Part shown: positions 21,837 to 34,033 of the stretch, one piece after another
How positions within the stretch are numbered: position 1 is the stretch's first letter
Layout of the letters: every line of letters begins with the position of its first letter
Translations under genes and position numbers: made by a program
Origin: Perkinsus olseni
Taxonomy: Eukaryota > Perkinsozoa > Perkinsida > Perkinsidae
Length of the DNA: 64,000 nucleotides
Assembly: GCA_013115135.1 (NCBI GenBank)
Contig: JABANP010000018.1
Coordinates: 124,001-188,000, forward strand
Direction of reading: 5' to 3'
Notes under the pieces: generated by a model
What the model was told of the DNA's origin: nothing
Database searches by the model: none
What the model saw: the letters and a program-made list of their open reading frames with translations, nothing else

Positions 21837-23283
21837 TCAGTGAGCAGGCGGCTCCACCAGATTAGCGACCAATGCACAGGAAGCTGCACCAATCATAGAC
21901 CCAAACTGCATGCAGATGCCGGCGTGCTTTAGGACACCCTCCTTATTATAGGGCTTCAGGCGTAACATCGTGGCCGACTTGGTGAAGGCGATGGTCGCCC
22001 CTCCCACCACGGTGACGACGGTGAAGAAGGCCGTGCCAGATGATTGGCCAACAAGAGGGAGATCTTCAACAGGAGCGTAGGAAAGGTATAACGTTATGAA
22101 CCTGAGGGTGACATGAAAGATACAACCAGAGGCAACGACCTACACTCCAAGGTTCCATAGTATCACTGAAGTTACTTCGGCGGCCTTCACCATCCAGTTG
22201 CTTCCGGTAATGCGTGCCCAGCGCCCAGGCAGCACCCATAGAGGCGACTGGCCGACACGCGAACAAGACGTTCTGAGCTAGGAGATATCCCGAGGGATAG
22301 GCCCGAGCTGCGAAGGGAAGGAATGTGGGCGTGAGAGCATTCTGAACGAAGGAAAGCCAGCCAATGAGCAGGAAGGGTCCGATGAAGCGTCTGCTCTCTC
22401 TTGTGAAGAGGCCTCGCTCCTCCTGACCAGCTGAGCCGACAGAGGGACTACTGGTGGTGCTGCTAGACTCCTCGTAGTCCGTGTCAGTCTCAGCAGACTT
22501 CTTATAGTGTAGGTGGAGTAGAAGGAACGCTCCAGTACAGACCAGGACGATGCAACCAATAACGGCAAAGTAGACGCTCGGACCGAAGCCAATAGCCTTC
22601 TGTACCGCGACCACCGCTGCACTCGCTGCACTCGAGAGGCTCTCACCGGTGGCTAACGCGGCTAAGTAGGAAGGGTGGGCACCGAAGCCGCCAGCATACG
22701 GCCAGAAAACCAAGTTAGAGAGGCAGTCACTCATGGATGCAATGAGGGCTGATACTAGTAGCCCAACGGAGTGCTCAGCACCGAAGACGTTGGCTGTGAT
22801 ATCCCAAATACCCGCGGCCAGGAACATAGAGAATCCGCTGGATAGAAGTACAATAAGCATAGCTATCCATAATGGTGGCTTGGGGAGGTAGGAGTAGACC
22901 AGAGGGGCTATGTTACCCAACTGGATTATTACTACCAAATATGATGCTAGATTCCACGACTCGGGCAGGACAGGAGCCACGGCCCACAGCTCGGAGAACA
23001 AGGCGTTGGTTTCAATCCATGCTGATCCACCGATGAGAACGAATAATAGAAGGGCCATCGGGGAGGCCTGACCCTTGGCAGGCATACGTAGTCGGAATGT
23101 ATTCTTCGCAGTGGGCTCCGCTGCTTCCTCTGCCAGAGTCTTTCCTTTGGACTCTCCCGGTTCATCAGGAGCAGGTCCGGCATCAGCAGGAGTGGGAGCA
23201 GGTCCCGTGAGGTCCCCCTGTACGGAGGCTAAGCTGGAGTTCCTACGTCGTCGATGGTGAGAAGGCGATGATAGTACAGTCAT
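21837..23283 (-). CDS. SLC52-type (riboflavin transporter family) transporter, copy A
   Basis: Polytopic membrane protein of the SLC52/RFT family, which carries riboflavin across the plasma membrane in other eukaryotes; the substrate here is inferred. I prefer the start MTVLSSPSHHRRRRN at 23283 over upstream in-frame ATGs because copy B begins alike. A serine/proline-rich tail of about 80 residues precedes about eleven membrane segments. Family-like blocks are SAWIETNALFSELWAV, WNLASYLVVIIQLGNIAPL, SDCLSNLVFWPYAGGF and ALATGESLSSAASA. Exon 1 ends at 22144, a 42-nt intron follows, and exon 2 (22101-21837) encodes FITLYLSYAP to NLVEPPAH. Between LGTHYRK and the donor the frame must slip by one extra base (about 22194-22205) to keep the block VTSVILWNLG seen in copy B (IGAVILWNIE). 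About 206 bp are almost identical to copy B. Confidence 0.85.
22821..23026. repeat. Near-identical tract shared with copy B (24732-24937)
   Basis: I count four differences in 206 bases between 22821-23026 and 24732-24937. The rest of the two genes has diverged clearly more at both DNA and protein level. The tract encodes the second to fourth membrane segments. Gene conversion between tandem copies is the simplest reading. Confidence 0.85.
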
Positions 23284-23593
23284 AGAGAAGGAGGGAGGGA
23301 CTAGAGGCTCAGTAAGGGCCGGAAGCATACATTCTGAGAGAACCATGCTACAGACCCGCCGCCCCCAGACGGTAGAACACAACTTTTGCGGGGTATGAGA
23401 AGGCGTTATTGTTATTATTATGGTAATCAACGCCCACCACACCAGTGTGTGATGGACCACTCTAAACAGAGGAAATATCGTCCTAACGAAATGACTTAAT
23501 AATACTATCAACATAGTGCTGTCAATATACATAAACAACAACAAGAATAAAAACATTCTCGACATCAGCCAGCACGCCCTCCGGCAGGACCCA

Positions 23594-25134
23594 CTAAGAT
23601 GTTAGATAATCTGGTGGCTTGCAGAGGTTGGCGGTGAGAGCACAGACGACAGCTCCGATCAGGGAGCCTATCTGCATGCACACACCAGCATGCTTCAGCA
23701 CCCCTTCTTCGTTGTATGGCTTGAGTCGGAGCATTATGGCAGCTTTAGTGAAGGCGATGGTCCCTCCACCCACTACAGTGATGACAGTGAAAAAGGCAGT
23801 ACCGGAAGACTTGCCCGCCAGGGGCAGATCCTCGGGAGGAGCATAAGACAAGTATAGGGTTATGAACCTGAGAGTGATAGCATGGGAGAAGTAACTTCGA
23901 ACGACGACCGTCACAGCCTGTGACTCACAGGGGTTGTCAATTGGCTAATTCTGAAAATCAGAATCGATCCTGAAACCCGAGTTTTTCAAGGCAAAATTTG
24001 GTATCAAAATCGACACAGAATTTCGGAATTGATTGATTGAACATCCCCAGAGCTTACACTTCGATATTCCAGAGAATGACTGCTCCAATCTCAGCACTGG
24101 TAACGAAGCAGTTCTTCCGATAGCGGGTGCCGAGGAGCCACGCGGCCCCCATTGACGCTACAGGAGCGAAGGCGAAGAGGACGTTCTGAGCTAGACGATA
24201 GCCGGACGGGTAGGCCCTACCAGCGAAGGGGAGGAATGTGGGAGTTAACGCATTCTGCACGAAGGAGAGCCAGCCGATAAGAAGGTAGAAACCGAGGAAC
24301 CGCTTGCTCTCTCGAGAGAAGAGGCTGTGCTCTCGCTGTGATGCTGAGGATGATGACGCAGGGGTGTCGGGAGTCTGGTCCTCGCGCACGAAGTCGTGCA
24401 TGGCCTTACCGCTGTACCCAAAGTGGAGCATAAAGAAGCCTGCGGTACAGAACATGACGATGCTACCAATGATAGCAAAATAGACGGTCGGGTTGAAGCC
24501 ACATGCACTTTGTATGGCGACAACGGCCGCACTGGCCGCACTTGAGAGACTCTCACCGGTGGCTAGGGCGGCTACATAACCTGGATGGGAGCTGAAGGCA
24601 CCGGCATAAGGGCCAGAACACCAGGTTAGAGAGACAGTCACTCATGGACGCTACAAATGCCGCAACTAGGAGACCAACGGAGTGCTCAGCACCGAAGACG
24701 TTGGCGGTAATATCCCAAATACCGCAGGCCAGGAACATAGAGAACCCACTGGATAGAAGTACAATAAGCATAGCTATCCATAATGGTGGCTTGGGGAGGT
24801 AGGAGTAGACCAGAGGGGCTATGTTACCCAACTGGATTATTACTACCAAATATGATGCTAGATTCCACGACTCAGGCAGAACAGGAGCCACGGCCCACAG
24901 CTCGGAGAACAAGGCGTTGGTTTCAATCCATGCTGATACACCGAGCATGGCGAAGAGGACCAAAGCCAATGGAGAAGCTTTGCCTGCTGTAGGAAGCCTG
25001 AGCGTGAAAGTCCTCTTGGCCGTAGGGTCAGAGACATCCTCAGATCCCGAAGGCCGATGACTGGTTAAGGTAGGATGCTGGTCCTCGGCTGGTGAGGCGA
25101 CTCCCAGCGAGTTTGAGGACGGTGATACGGGCAT
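23594..25134 (-). CDS. SLC52-type (riboflavin transporter family) transporter, copy B
   Basis: The second tandem copy. It starts MPVSPSSNSLGVASPAE at 25134, with a shorter polar leader than copy A, then the same membrane-segment order (SAWIETNALFSELWAV, YLVVIIQLGNIAPL). Exon 1 ends at 24058 (ILWNIEV), a 190-nt AT-rich intron follows, and exon 2 (23867-23594) encodes FITLYLSYAPPEDLPL to KPPDYLTS. The intron position and phase (2) match copies A and C. Within exon 1 the frame is broken at about 24604-24615: the conserved SNLVFWP is read in one frame and YAGAFSSHP in the next, needing one base to be skipped in TGGCCCTTATGC. As written the gene cannot make the full transporter without that skip. 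Confidence 0.85.
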
Positions 25135-25382
25135 GGGTGGGGTTCAAATCAGTAGGGCAGGGTCAACATACAAACAAGCCTGAAGAAGCCGCACTGACAG
25201 TGAGGATCAACACAGGCCCTGATGAAGACTGTGAACGGGGGAGCAGCGAGTAAGCATAACTCGACACGCTTTCCGATGGACCCTATTCCAAGTTGGACGC
25301 CGGAAAGCCGTAACGGCTTTGATGCACCGCGATCCGTGGCGTGGGCTGAGCATGGGTAGCCGGGTGCCAAGAGGCTCATCAA

Positions 25383-25616
25383 TCATCGAACCATCCTGAA
25401 GTAACCCCCTTCCCCCTCCCCTATTACCACCTCCCTGGAGGCTCTGAGTATCCTCTCAGCGGATATTTGTAGACCAAACACGCCATGAGGGGATATGAGA
25501 CTTTGCCACTGTACAATGCTACTGTAGTGATGAGCAAGGACAAAGCCCGCAATATCCGATAGTCCGTTGAGGACAGTCATAATGGTCAGAAAGACTGCCT
25601 CGGCCTGCCGCGGCAA
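25383..25616 (-). pseudogene. Possible relic of a fourth SLC52 last exon
   Basis: An open minus-strand stretch between copies B and C encodes AVFLTIMTVLNGLSD and later HGVFGLQISAERIL. These loosely resemble the last-exon blocks of the neighbours (AFFTVITVVGGGT and HAGVCMQIGSLIGAV). Similarity is weak and the remaining transporter exon is absent, so this could be chance. If real it is a decayed copy in the array. Confidence 0.25.
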
Positions 25617-25755
25617 AAAAAACTACTGCGCTGACAGCTCTGGTTTCTGCGACTACTGATAAAAAGCCGTGCCCACACCTGTCTTCTGGTGCGACAGTTT
25701 CTTACTGAGATGTAATAACTTTCAGACCTTGGTTTGAAAACGGTGGTCTGTTCAC

Positions 25756-27065
25756 TCACGTCGGGGGCTCGCAGAGGTGGACAACTAGGAAGCAAAGCAG
25801 AGCCCCAACCAAGGAGCCTGCCTGGATACATATACCCGTGTTCTTGAGGACTCCCTGAGAGTTATGGCGCCCCAGGCGAAGTAGAGTAGCCACTTTGCTA
25901 AAGGAAATAGTGGACCCGCTGAGCACTACTATGGCCGTGAAAGCTGCAGTGCCGGCTGCCTCTCCGGAGAGGGGAAGCTGATGAGGTGGTATGTACGACA
26001 GAGTGATCATGAATAGCCTGAAAATGGCGAGCTCGCTGTAAGAGTGCTCTGATCTCATTGGTCACTTACCCGCCGAAATTCCAGGCCGTGAATGCTACGA
26101 CGTCCAGGACTCTCATCGCACGACTCTCACTATGCCTCGACCCCGAGCAATGCTGCAGCTGTTAGAGACGCCACTGGGCGACAGACGAAGAGCAAATTTG
26201 TTGCTAAGCCGTAGGAGCCTGGATAGGCCCGGGCGGCAAACGGTAAAAATACCAAAGTTACGGAATTTTGTATGAGTGACAGCCAAGCCATCAACGAGAA
26301 GAGACCGATGAATGGTCTATTCCCCGAGCTGAAAAACGAACGATCCTCGATGACTGGTAGCAACCGCCCGACACGTATATAGAAGTGCAGTAGAATGAAG
26401 GCGATGGCGCAGAGGGTGCTGTACGCACCTATTACCGCGAAGTAGGTAGCAGGACCGAATCCGATGCCTTTCTGAATGAGTACTACGAGCGAGGCAGCAG
26501 CACTCGAAAGGACTTCTCCTGTGGCTAGTGAGGCCAAGTACGACGAGCTCGGACCGAAAGCAGCGGCGTAGGAGAAGAATACCAAGTTAGACAGAATGTC
26601 ACTCAAGGAAAGGAGAAAAAAGGTAGACATGAGGCCAACCGATCTGGAAGCTCCGAAAACGACCGCGGTTTTTGCCCACAGCCCAGACATCAAAAACATA
26701 GCCACCGCACTCAGGAAGAGAACTACGAGAACAGTTACCCACAAGGAAGGTTTCCGAGGAATGAAGGTGTAGATAGGTATGACTATATTGGCGCATTGGG
26801 TGACTACAGTCAGGTAGGAGGCCAGACTCAAAGACTCCGGTTGGTGTGGTACGATGGCGAAGAGCTGCGCATAGACGGCATTAACGCCTACCCAGGCGGA
26901 GATACCAAGCATGAGGAGAACACCCAACGCTATGTACGACCGTATGCCCATCCTCTCCGGGGCAGCCGAACTGGGCAGATCGATGGAGCTTCTCGAGTCG
27001 GTTGATGATACTTTGATGACGGGCATCTCCTTCATAGGGACAGAGGAGTATAAAGGCACACTCAT
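25756..27065 (-). CDS. SLC52-type (riboflavin transporter family) transporter, copy C
   Basis: The third, most diverged copy. It starts MSVPLYSSVPMKEMPVIKV at 27065. Blocks in order: ISAWVGVNAVYAQLFAI, LASYLTVVTQCANIVIPI, SDILSNLVFFSYAAAF, SLATGEVLSSAAASL and PFAARAYPGSYGLATN. A one-base excess near 26132-26147 (CTCGGGGTCGAGG) puts a TAG in the first frame; skipping one base restores SRHSESRAMRVLDVV and AFTAWNFG up to the donor GTAAGT at 26069. The intron is 52 nt. Exon 2 (26017-25756) encodes LFMITLSYIPPHQLPL to HLCEPPT. The same intron phase as copies A and B shows common descent by tandem duplication. Confidence 0.82.
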
Positions 27066-27394
27066 GCCTACGAGGATTACCGCTCAACGACACCTCACTT
27101 TATTGCCCATTCACGTCGAGGGCCTGCCGAAATTTAGCTCAGGAAATAGCGCCCTCAGTCACTATCCATTCCGTGCCCCAGTGTCACCACCCCAATATGC
27201 GTGTAACCCAACACAACTCGTGAATGCAGCAAAGTCCCGTAGCCTCAGCAGCCGACTACTCAGTAGCGCTTCCAACATCATTGTTGTCGTCAGCAATGCC
27301 ACTGATGACAGCACGTCGTAGTAGTAGTACTTGTCAAGCAGCCATCATACAGTAGTAATGGTCACAAAACAGCAGCTCCAACAACAACAGCAGC
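27066..27394. other. Gap between transporter copy C and RPS26
   Basis: This holds the 5' flank of copy C and the 3' flank of RPS26. A short CAG/CAA-type run lies at about 27370-27393. No gene recognised. Confidence 0.5.
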
Positions 27395-27949
27395 TTAGTT
27401 CCTCTGGGGAGCACGGCGGGGAGGGGCCTCACGGACGCGACGGTTCTCGGCGGAACGCACACGAACGACACGAGCGTGAATGGCGCAGGACACGCAGTAC
27501 ACCTGAAAAGACACAGCATGACGTCCGCCGAAGAGGTGGTAGTGTTCCGATCTCACCTGCTTGATGAAAAGCTTAGGGAGGGCGTAGGACTGGTAGACAG
27601 AGGCCTCGCGGATATCCCTCTGGGAGGAGGCATCGACGATGTTCCTCACGTTGAAGCGCTTGATGGCCTTATCCTGAATAACAACCACGTGTTCAACCCA
27701 ATCAGACGAAGCTCGATCTCTCTATCCAACGTCAGCTCCAAACGACTAAGCCTCTGTTCGACGTACTGCTAGCGTTATTCCACCCAACTTCGAGCGTTCC
27801 ACAACCATTCAAGACGTACCCATAAGAATAGTAGTATATCCCAGAGTTAGTACCTTAGGGACGGCCCTGGCGCAGTTGGAGCACCTCAAGATGCAGGTGT
27901 GGCCGCGTCCGTGCTTGGAACGTCCGTTATTACGACGCTTAGTAGGCAT
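27395..27949 (-). CDS. RPS26: 40S ribosomal protein eS26
   Basis: A component of the small cytosolic ribosomal subunit near the mRNA exit site. Three exons join cleanly: 27949-27854 ([28 protein letters not shown]), 27673-27557 ([16 protein letters not shown] to KLFIKQ) and 27502-27395 ([17 protein letters not shown], ending PPRRAPQRN). The introns are 180 and 54 nt. The four zinc-ligand cysteines (CSNC and CVSC) are present. The product is 106 residues, slightly shorter than the usual 115 or so because of a shorter tail. It is transcribed divergently from RPS16, with 194 bp between the two start codons. Confidence 0.97.
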
Positions 27950-28143
27950 ACTGAGTCTCGATCGGAGGTAGGGGGCTGATCTAGGGCCTCTCAGGGGCTC
28001 GCTGCAACTTTATCGATCATCTGGGCGAGCGAGATTTTATCTTTGGAAAATTCACGCTACCTGTGGATAGATCATACGGGCGAGCGAGTCCTTTGCTTTT
28101 GGTCACACTTGCCTTCCCGGTTGCTGTCCGCCCGTCGTTGGTT
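27950..28143. promoter_or_regulatory. Putative bidirectional promoter RPS26/RPS16
   Basis: This 194-bp interval separates the start codons of two divergent ribosomal protein genes. A 19-bp element, GATCATNNGGGCGAGCGAG, occurs twice in the same orientation at 28015-28033 and 28070-28088, 55 bp apart. No TATA-like box is obvious at a fixed distance. That the interval drives both genes follows from its size and position; that the repeat matters is inference. Confidence 0.55.
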
Positions 28144-28824
28144 ATGTCTTACAACGCTGTAAAGGAGGAGCGCTGCCAAACCTTTGGCCGCAAGAAGAAC
28201 GCTGTTGCCGTCGCCCTTGTCTCTACTGGCAAGGGCATGATCCGTGTCAACGGCATGCCTTTGGATCAGGTAATGCACTCCGTCAATAGGGTCTTATCGG
28301 AAGTCGCTGGGGAATTAGCTGCAGCTAGTAGATCGTTATCGATTCATGTGAAGGGTAGTTCGCGTCATTGACTGTGGAAGCATACTGAGGTGCCCTTCTT
28401 CTTGAACTGATGTTGTCGTTGGTCAGGTGAACCCTCCTACCCTTCGTGTGAAGGCTATGGAGCCCATCCTCCTCCTCGGTGCTGAGCGCTTCCAGAACAT
28501 TGACGTCCGCGTCCGCGTTCGTGGTGGTGGTTACACTTCCCAGATCTACGCCATCCGTCAGGCCATCGCCAAGGGAATCGTCTCTTACTACCAGAAGTGT
28601 AATAACCGATAACGGGATACTGTTTTCGTCGCTTTCGCCTTCCCTGTCGTACCCTTGTTATTTTCCATTTGTTTGCAGACATCGATGAGGTGTCCAAGAA
28701 CGAGATCCGCGACATCCTGATCGCCTTCGACCGTTCCCTCCTCGTTGCCGATCCCCGTCGTTGCGAGCCCAAGAAGTTCGGTGGCCGTTCCGCCCGCGCA
28801 CGCTTCCAGAAGTCCTATCGATAA
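28144..28824 (+). CDS. RPS16: 40S ribosomal protein uS9 (S16)
   Basis: A small-subunit protein whose C-terminal tail contacts P-site tRNA. Exons: 28144-28269 ([26 protein letters not shown]), 28427-28598 ([18 protein letters not shown] to SYYQK) and 28679-28824 ([36 protein letters not shown]). The second intron splits a tyrosine codon (T|AC). Total 147 residues, against about 146 in animals. The conserved [13 protein letters not shown] and the terminal KSYR are all present. Intron sizes are 157 and 80 nt. Confidence 0.98.
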
Positions 28825-29298
28825 ATGCTTTGCCTACTACTATGCTGTTGCCTTCGCTACTATATATTGTAGTGATGGCTGCCGCTTGGTAACATTGTCG
28901 ATGGTGACGGTGATGACGCTAGCTGGTTTGATGGTACCTACGACGTTCAACAACAGCAGTTTCGGCCGGACACTTGATATCGTTGAATTGTGTTATCAAT
29001 CATTCACTTGGGTGGCATCGTGGAATTGTCGTGATGCAATGGGTGAGAGTACGTAAAAGACCGTCCTTAATTTTTGTCTTACAGTCGCCAAGCATATCGC
29101 TCAAAATTGAGAGAAAACCTTCGTGCCGCTCCTCTAAGGACGTGATAAGGCCACGTCCAGGTTGGCGTGATGAAATTAGTCGGCGATTCACTCTCACTAT
29201 ACACGAGTCATTGTTCTGAGAATAAATATTACAACCTTATCATGGGCTAGGCCACTTAAACACTCTAGCTTGACATAGTTAAAGTAGGAATAGTTCTC
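28825..29298. other. Gap between convergent RPS16 and zinc-finger gene
   Basis: This holds the 3' flanks of the two convergent genes. No gene, repeat or RNA recognised. Confidence 0.5.
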
Positions 29299-30278
29299 TC
29301 ACGATGTCTGTTGATAGTCGTTGGAAGTAGTTGGCGGCACATCAGACATCCACGAAGACTCGCTCCCAACAGCTGACTCCACCGCAGCGTTCAGCCACCC
29401 TCTGGCGAAGACCTCCTTCCTCGGGTCATCACCAAGGATACTTCCGAGCTTCTCAACTCTGGAAGCATCCGAGTCCATCAGCCTTACCCTCACTTGGCTG
29501 TTGAAACGAACCTTCTTCGTTGACCCCTCATCGCTAGGGCCTTCAGAAAGTCTCGATGGTGACAAGGGGTCCTCTAATGTCATCTCACGTTTGCCCTCCC
29601 TAGGGCGACAGTCTTCATCGGAGGCTGTAACTCGTATCCGATGGGCCACTCTAGCATGCATGATGATCTCCTCAGCCGTACCACTACAAGAGTGTTCACA
29701 GTAAGGACAATGGTAATGGTAGGGTACGGCTTCCCCAAACCTATCGGGGGTCCTTCTCTGTCGTCGAAGGGACCGTGCAGACTCGGTCGGACTGGTGCTG
29801 TCCGTAGAACAGCGGGAAGATGCAGAAGTGGCGCCCCGACCCTCCCAAAGGCGTCAGTCGATAATGACCGTCGTCCAGAGTAAGGGCTTGTCAAGGAACC
29901 TTCACTGGCTGCCCGAGCACGGCGGAGGGGCAGCGTCCTCTCGGACCTACCACCCCATTCGCAACGACAACGGAATGTCGTGATAGCACCAAGATTGACT
30001 CTCTGCGAGAAGTGCTCTTCGAAGTAGTGTTCCTGTAGCCTTCTGAACCCGCACGGCAAGAAGGATGCCGTTGTACAGAGAGGGCACTTGAAGACTCCCT
30101 CGTACAGTTGGTTCATGGGGTGCTCTAAAGGATGCACAAAAACTGTCTCCGTGTATTGCAGAGGAGACCGCCAGGGCTCAGCCGTGCTCGGTGATGATTC
30201 GGGCTGCCTCGGTACTAACCTCGACTTCAGATGAGTCTTCGAGTGCAGTACATCATCATCGGGTTGGCTATTGGACAT
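29299..30278 (-). CDS. C2H2-type zinc-finger protein with a KVRF motif
   Basis: The start is ATG at 30278 (MSNSQPDDDVLHSK). A first finger-like block reads FKCPLCTTASFLPCGF ... EHYFEEH, followed by FRCRCEW. A second finger reads HCPYCEHSCSGTAEEI then MHARVAH (C-x2-C ... H-x4-H) and lies in a different frame, so a short intron or a frame break is needed somewhere in about 29800-29900; candidate splice sites exist there but none is clear-cut. The C-terminal part has STKKVRFNSQVRVRL, where KVRF fits the RVxF docking motif for protein phosphatase 1, and ends TSNDYQQTS at 29299. Nucleic-acid binding or protein contact via the fingers is expected. No specific orthologue recognised. Confidence 0.65.
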
Positions 30279-30486
30279 TAACTACATCAATGCTGCCAGC
30301 ACTGCGCACGAGAGTGCCTTTCATTGAGCTCAACCCAAAGGCAGAATGGTGATAACCTCCACGAAATATGATCAAACTTCAACTACTGCTGCTACTACTA
30401 CCATCGCTGGTGGTGGTGTAAAGTACGACCAAGACGACCAGGAACAGCGGCTGGATCATCACAACAGGTTGAAACAATGGGTGTGT

Positions 30487-32309
<1,823 letters not shown>

Positions 32310-32578
32310 TAGAAATAAACGACAATGGATCCACCCTGATAGGATGGGAGTAACTCGATCGATGAGGGCATATTCGGGCTCCGATCAGTACACGACACCT
32401 CTAAGGAAAAGGATACTCCTTATTTGAGTTCGAACTTTCCCCCCTTTCCACCACCGAGCGCAACAACGAACAAGACTGCTGGATACCTCAATAGCCCGTG
32501 CACGTGCTGTTGTTGTTGAGACCGTGGTGCATATCCCCGTCATGAATGGTAGTACCCTTAATTCACCATGCTTTGCCT

Positions 32579-33892
32579 TCAATCACGCCTATGGATCAAA
32601 GCGGCAAAGTCCGAGAAGAGATCATCGTTCCCTTCGCCATCCTCGTCGAAGATCTTCTTGACATCAGCAAGAGTAGAATCAGTGCTCTGTTCTTGGGCGT
32701 TGAGACGCTTGATGCTAGCTAAGAACTTATTGAAGGACTCGTACGACAATCTACACCGGCAGAACGCTGAGATACTAGCAAAGATGCTAGTGCAGTAGCA
32801 GCCCACCTCGACCTGGCCACCTTGAAGAAGCTTTTACCATCGATACCGCTTGCACGGCCTCCAGTGCTGTCCCCGCTCACATCCCGCATTGCACTCTGAG
32901 GTAAGATGACACTGAGCTAACGACTTCAGAGGGGGCCTACATCCTCGGGGTTCTGCTGCATGCCGATACCCGATATCGAAGAGGTACTCTTATTAACAGG
33001 GGATGCACCAGAAGCCTGTGGAACGCTGGAGGTGAAGTTGAGTCCAGGGTTGGGCGTCCCGAACTGGCTGCTGCCGTTCTGCTGGTTCTGACCAGTGCTG
33101 GCGGTGAAGCTGCCGAATACGCTGGCCGAGGCCACCGGCTGAAACATGCAAAATGCTCGCAGAAAACAATGGACGAATAGACTACAGTGGTGCACATCGG
33201 TGGAGGAGCGGAAGAAGTAGCCATGGGAGCGATACCCTGAATATACCATCATCGGCAACACGACAACGGTGAATGCATAACCTCACTTGAAGATAGCTTT
33301 CTTGCCTTAGGAACCTCGAGTCCGCGTACCCTCCGGCGTCGGCGTCCTGTATCCTGGATGAGTCGCTCTGGAAGGAGTCCAAGCCCCCCACGAGAGTCTG
33401 CTTCAGCCGTTCGAAATGCTCTAGCTGCTGGTTTTGCTGAGGAGAAGACAATTTCGGCACAACAGCTGGCGAGAGCCGGGGCCCTTATCACAGCCCTTAG
33501 GGTCTGGAGGAGGTTCCTGTTTTCCTCCTGCAACTTCTTGCCAGTCTCACGAGAATCGATAAGCTCCACGTCCAAGGCATTGGCCCTCTTCAAGGTTTGC
33601 ATGTGCTGCAACACGATCATCAACAGGTAGTCGACCTCGGGCTGCAGCAGCCCCTCACAGCAGCCTTCTCTTGATCGAGGCTCAACCTCAGTGCTCGGGC
33701 CTCATGCTCCAACGCCTGCATTTTCGACCTGAACATCACACGAGAAATCGGGACAAGGGTCGTTCTGATAAGTACTTACACGTAGGCATTTTGTATAACC
33801 TTGATGCCGACTGCGAGACACTCATCGGGGGAGTCCGGCAGCTGGATGTTACGCTTGCCGGAATGCTGATCACCGGCAGGGATACTAGACAT
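32579..33892 (-). CDS. At4g15545-like conserved coiled-coil protein
   Basis: The start is ATG at 33892 (MSSIPAGDQHSGKRNIQLPD, then DECLAVGIKVIQNAY before GTAAGT). The family has a short N-terminal helical motif, a central coiled coil, a low-complexity linker and a conserved C-terminal block. All four are seen: coiled coil EHEARALRLSLDQEKAA and LQEENRNLLQTL; a serine/asparagine-rich linker with FG-like pairs (VFGSFTAS, SSQFGTP); and the C-terminal block RLSYESFNKFLASIKRLNAQ with KKIFDEDGEGNDDLFSDF, which closely parallels the plant consensus LSYEQF-x-AFL. The molecular role of this family is not well established. Splice joins in the middle were not all resolved. Confidence 0.7.
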
Positions 33893-34033
33893 GTGGTAAA
33901 GAGTAGCACTGTGGACAACAGAGAATGTGGTGACGAAGTGGTACAGGGAAAACGAAAGAAAGACGGTCCATGAAATGGTCCAAGGGAGGGTGCTGCCTTC
34001 CTGTCGTAGTAGTCACAAAATTAAATAAACGAC

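Noticed and set aside
24604..24615. Mitochondrial-style CCC-T programmed frameshift as a general rule
   Set aside because: In-frame CCC and AGG codons occur throughout RPS16, RPT3 and other genes without any slip, and the other break sites do not share the motif.
27334..27564. Plus-strand open frames over RPS26
   Set aside because: They are antisense to the RPS26 last exons and the adjacent low-complexity run.
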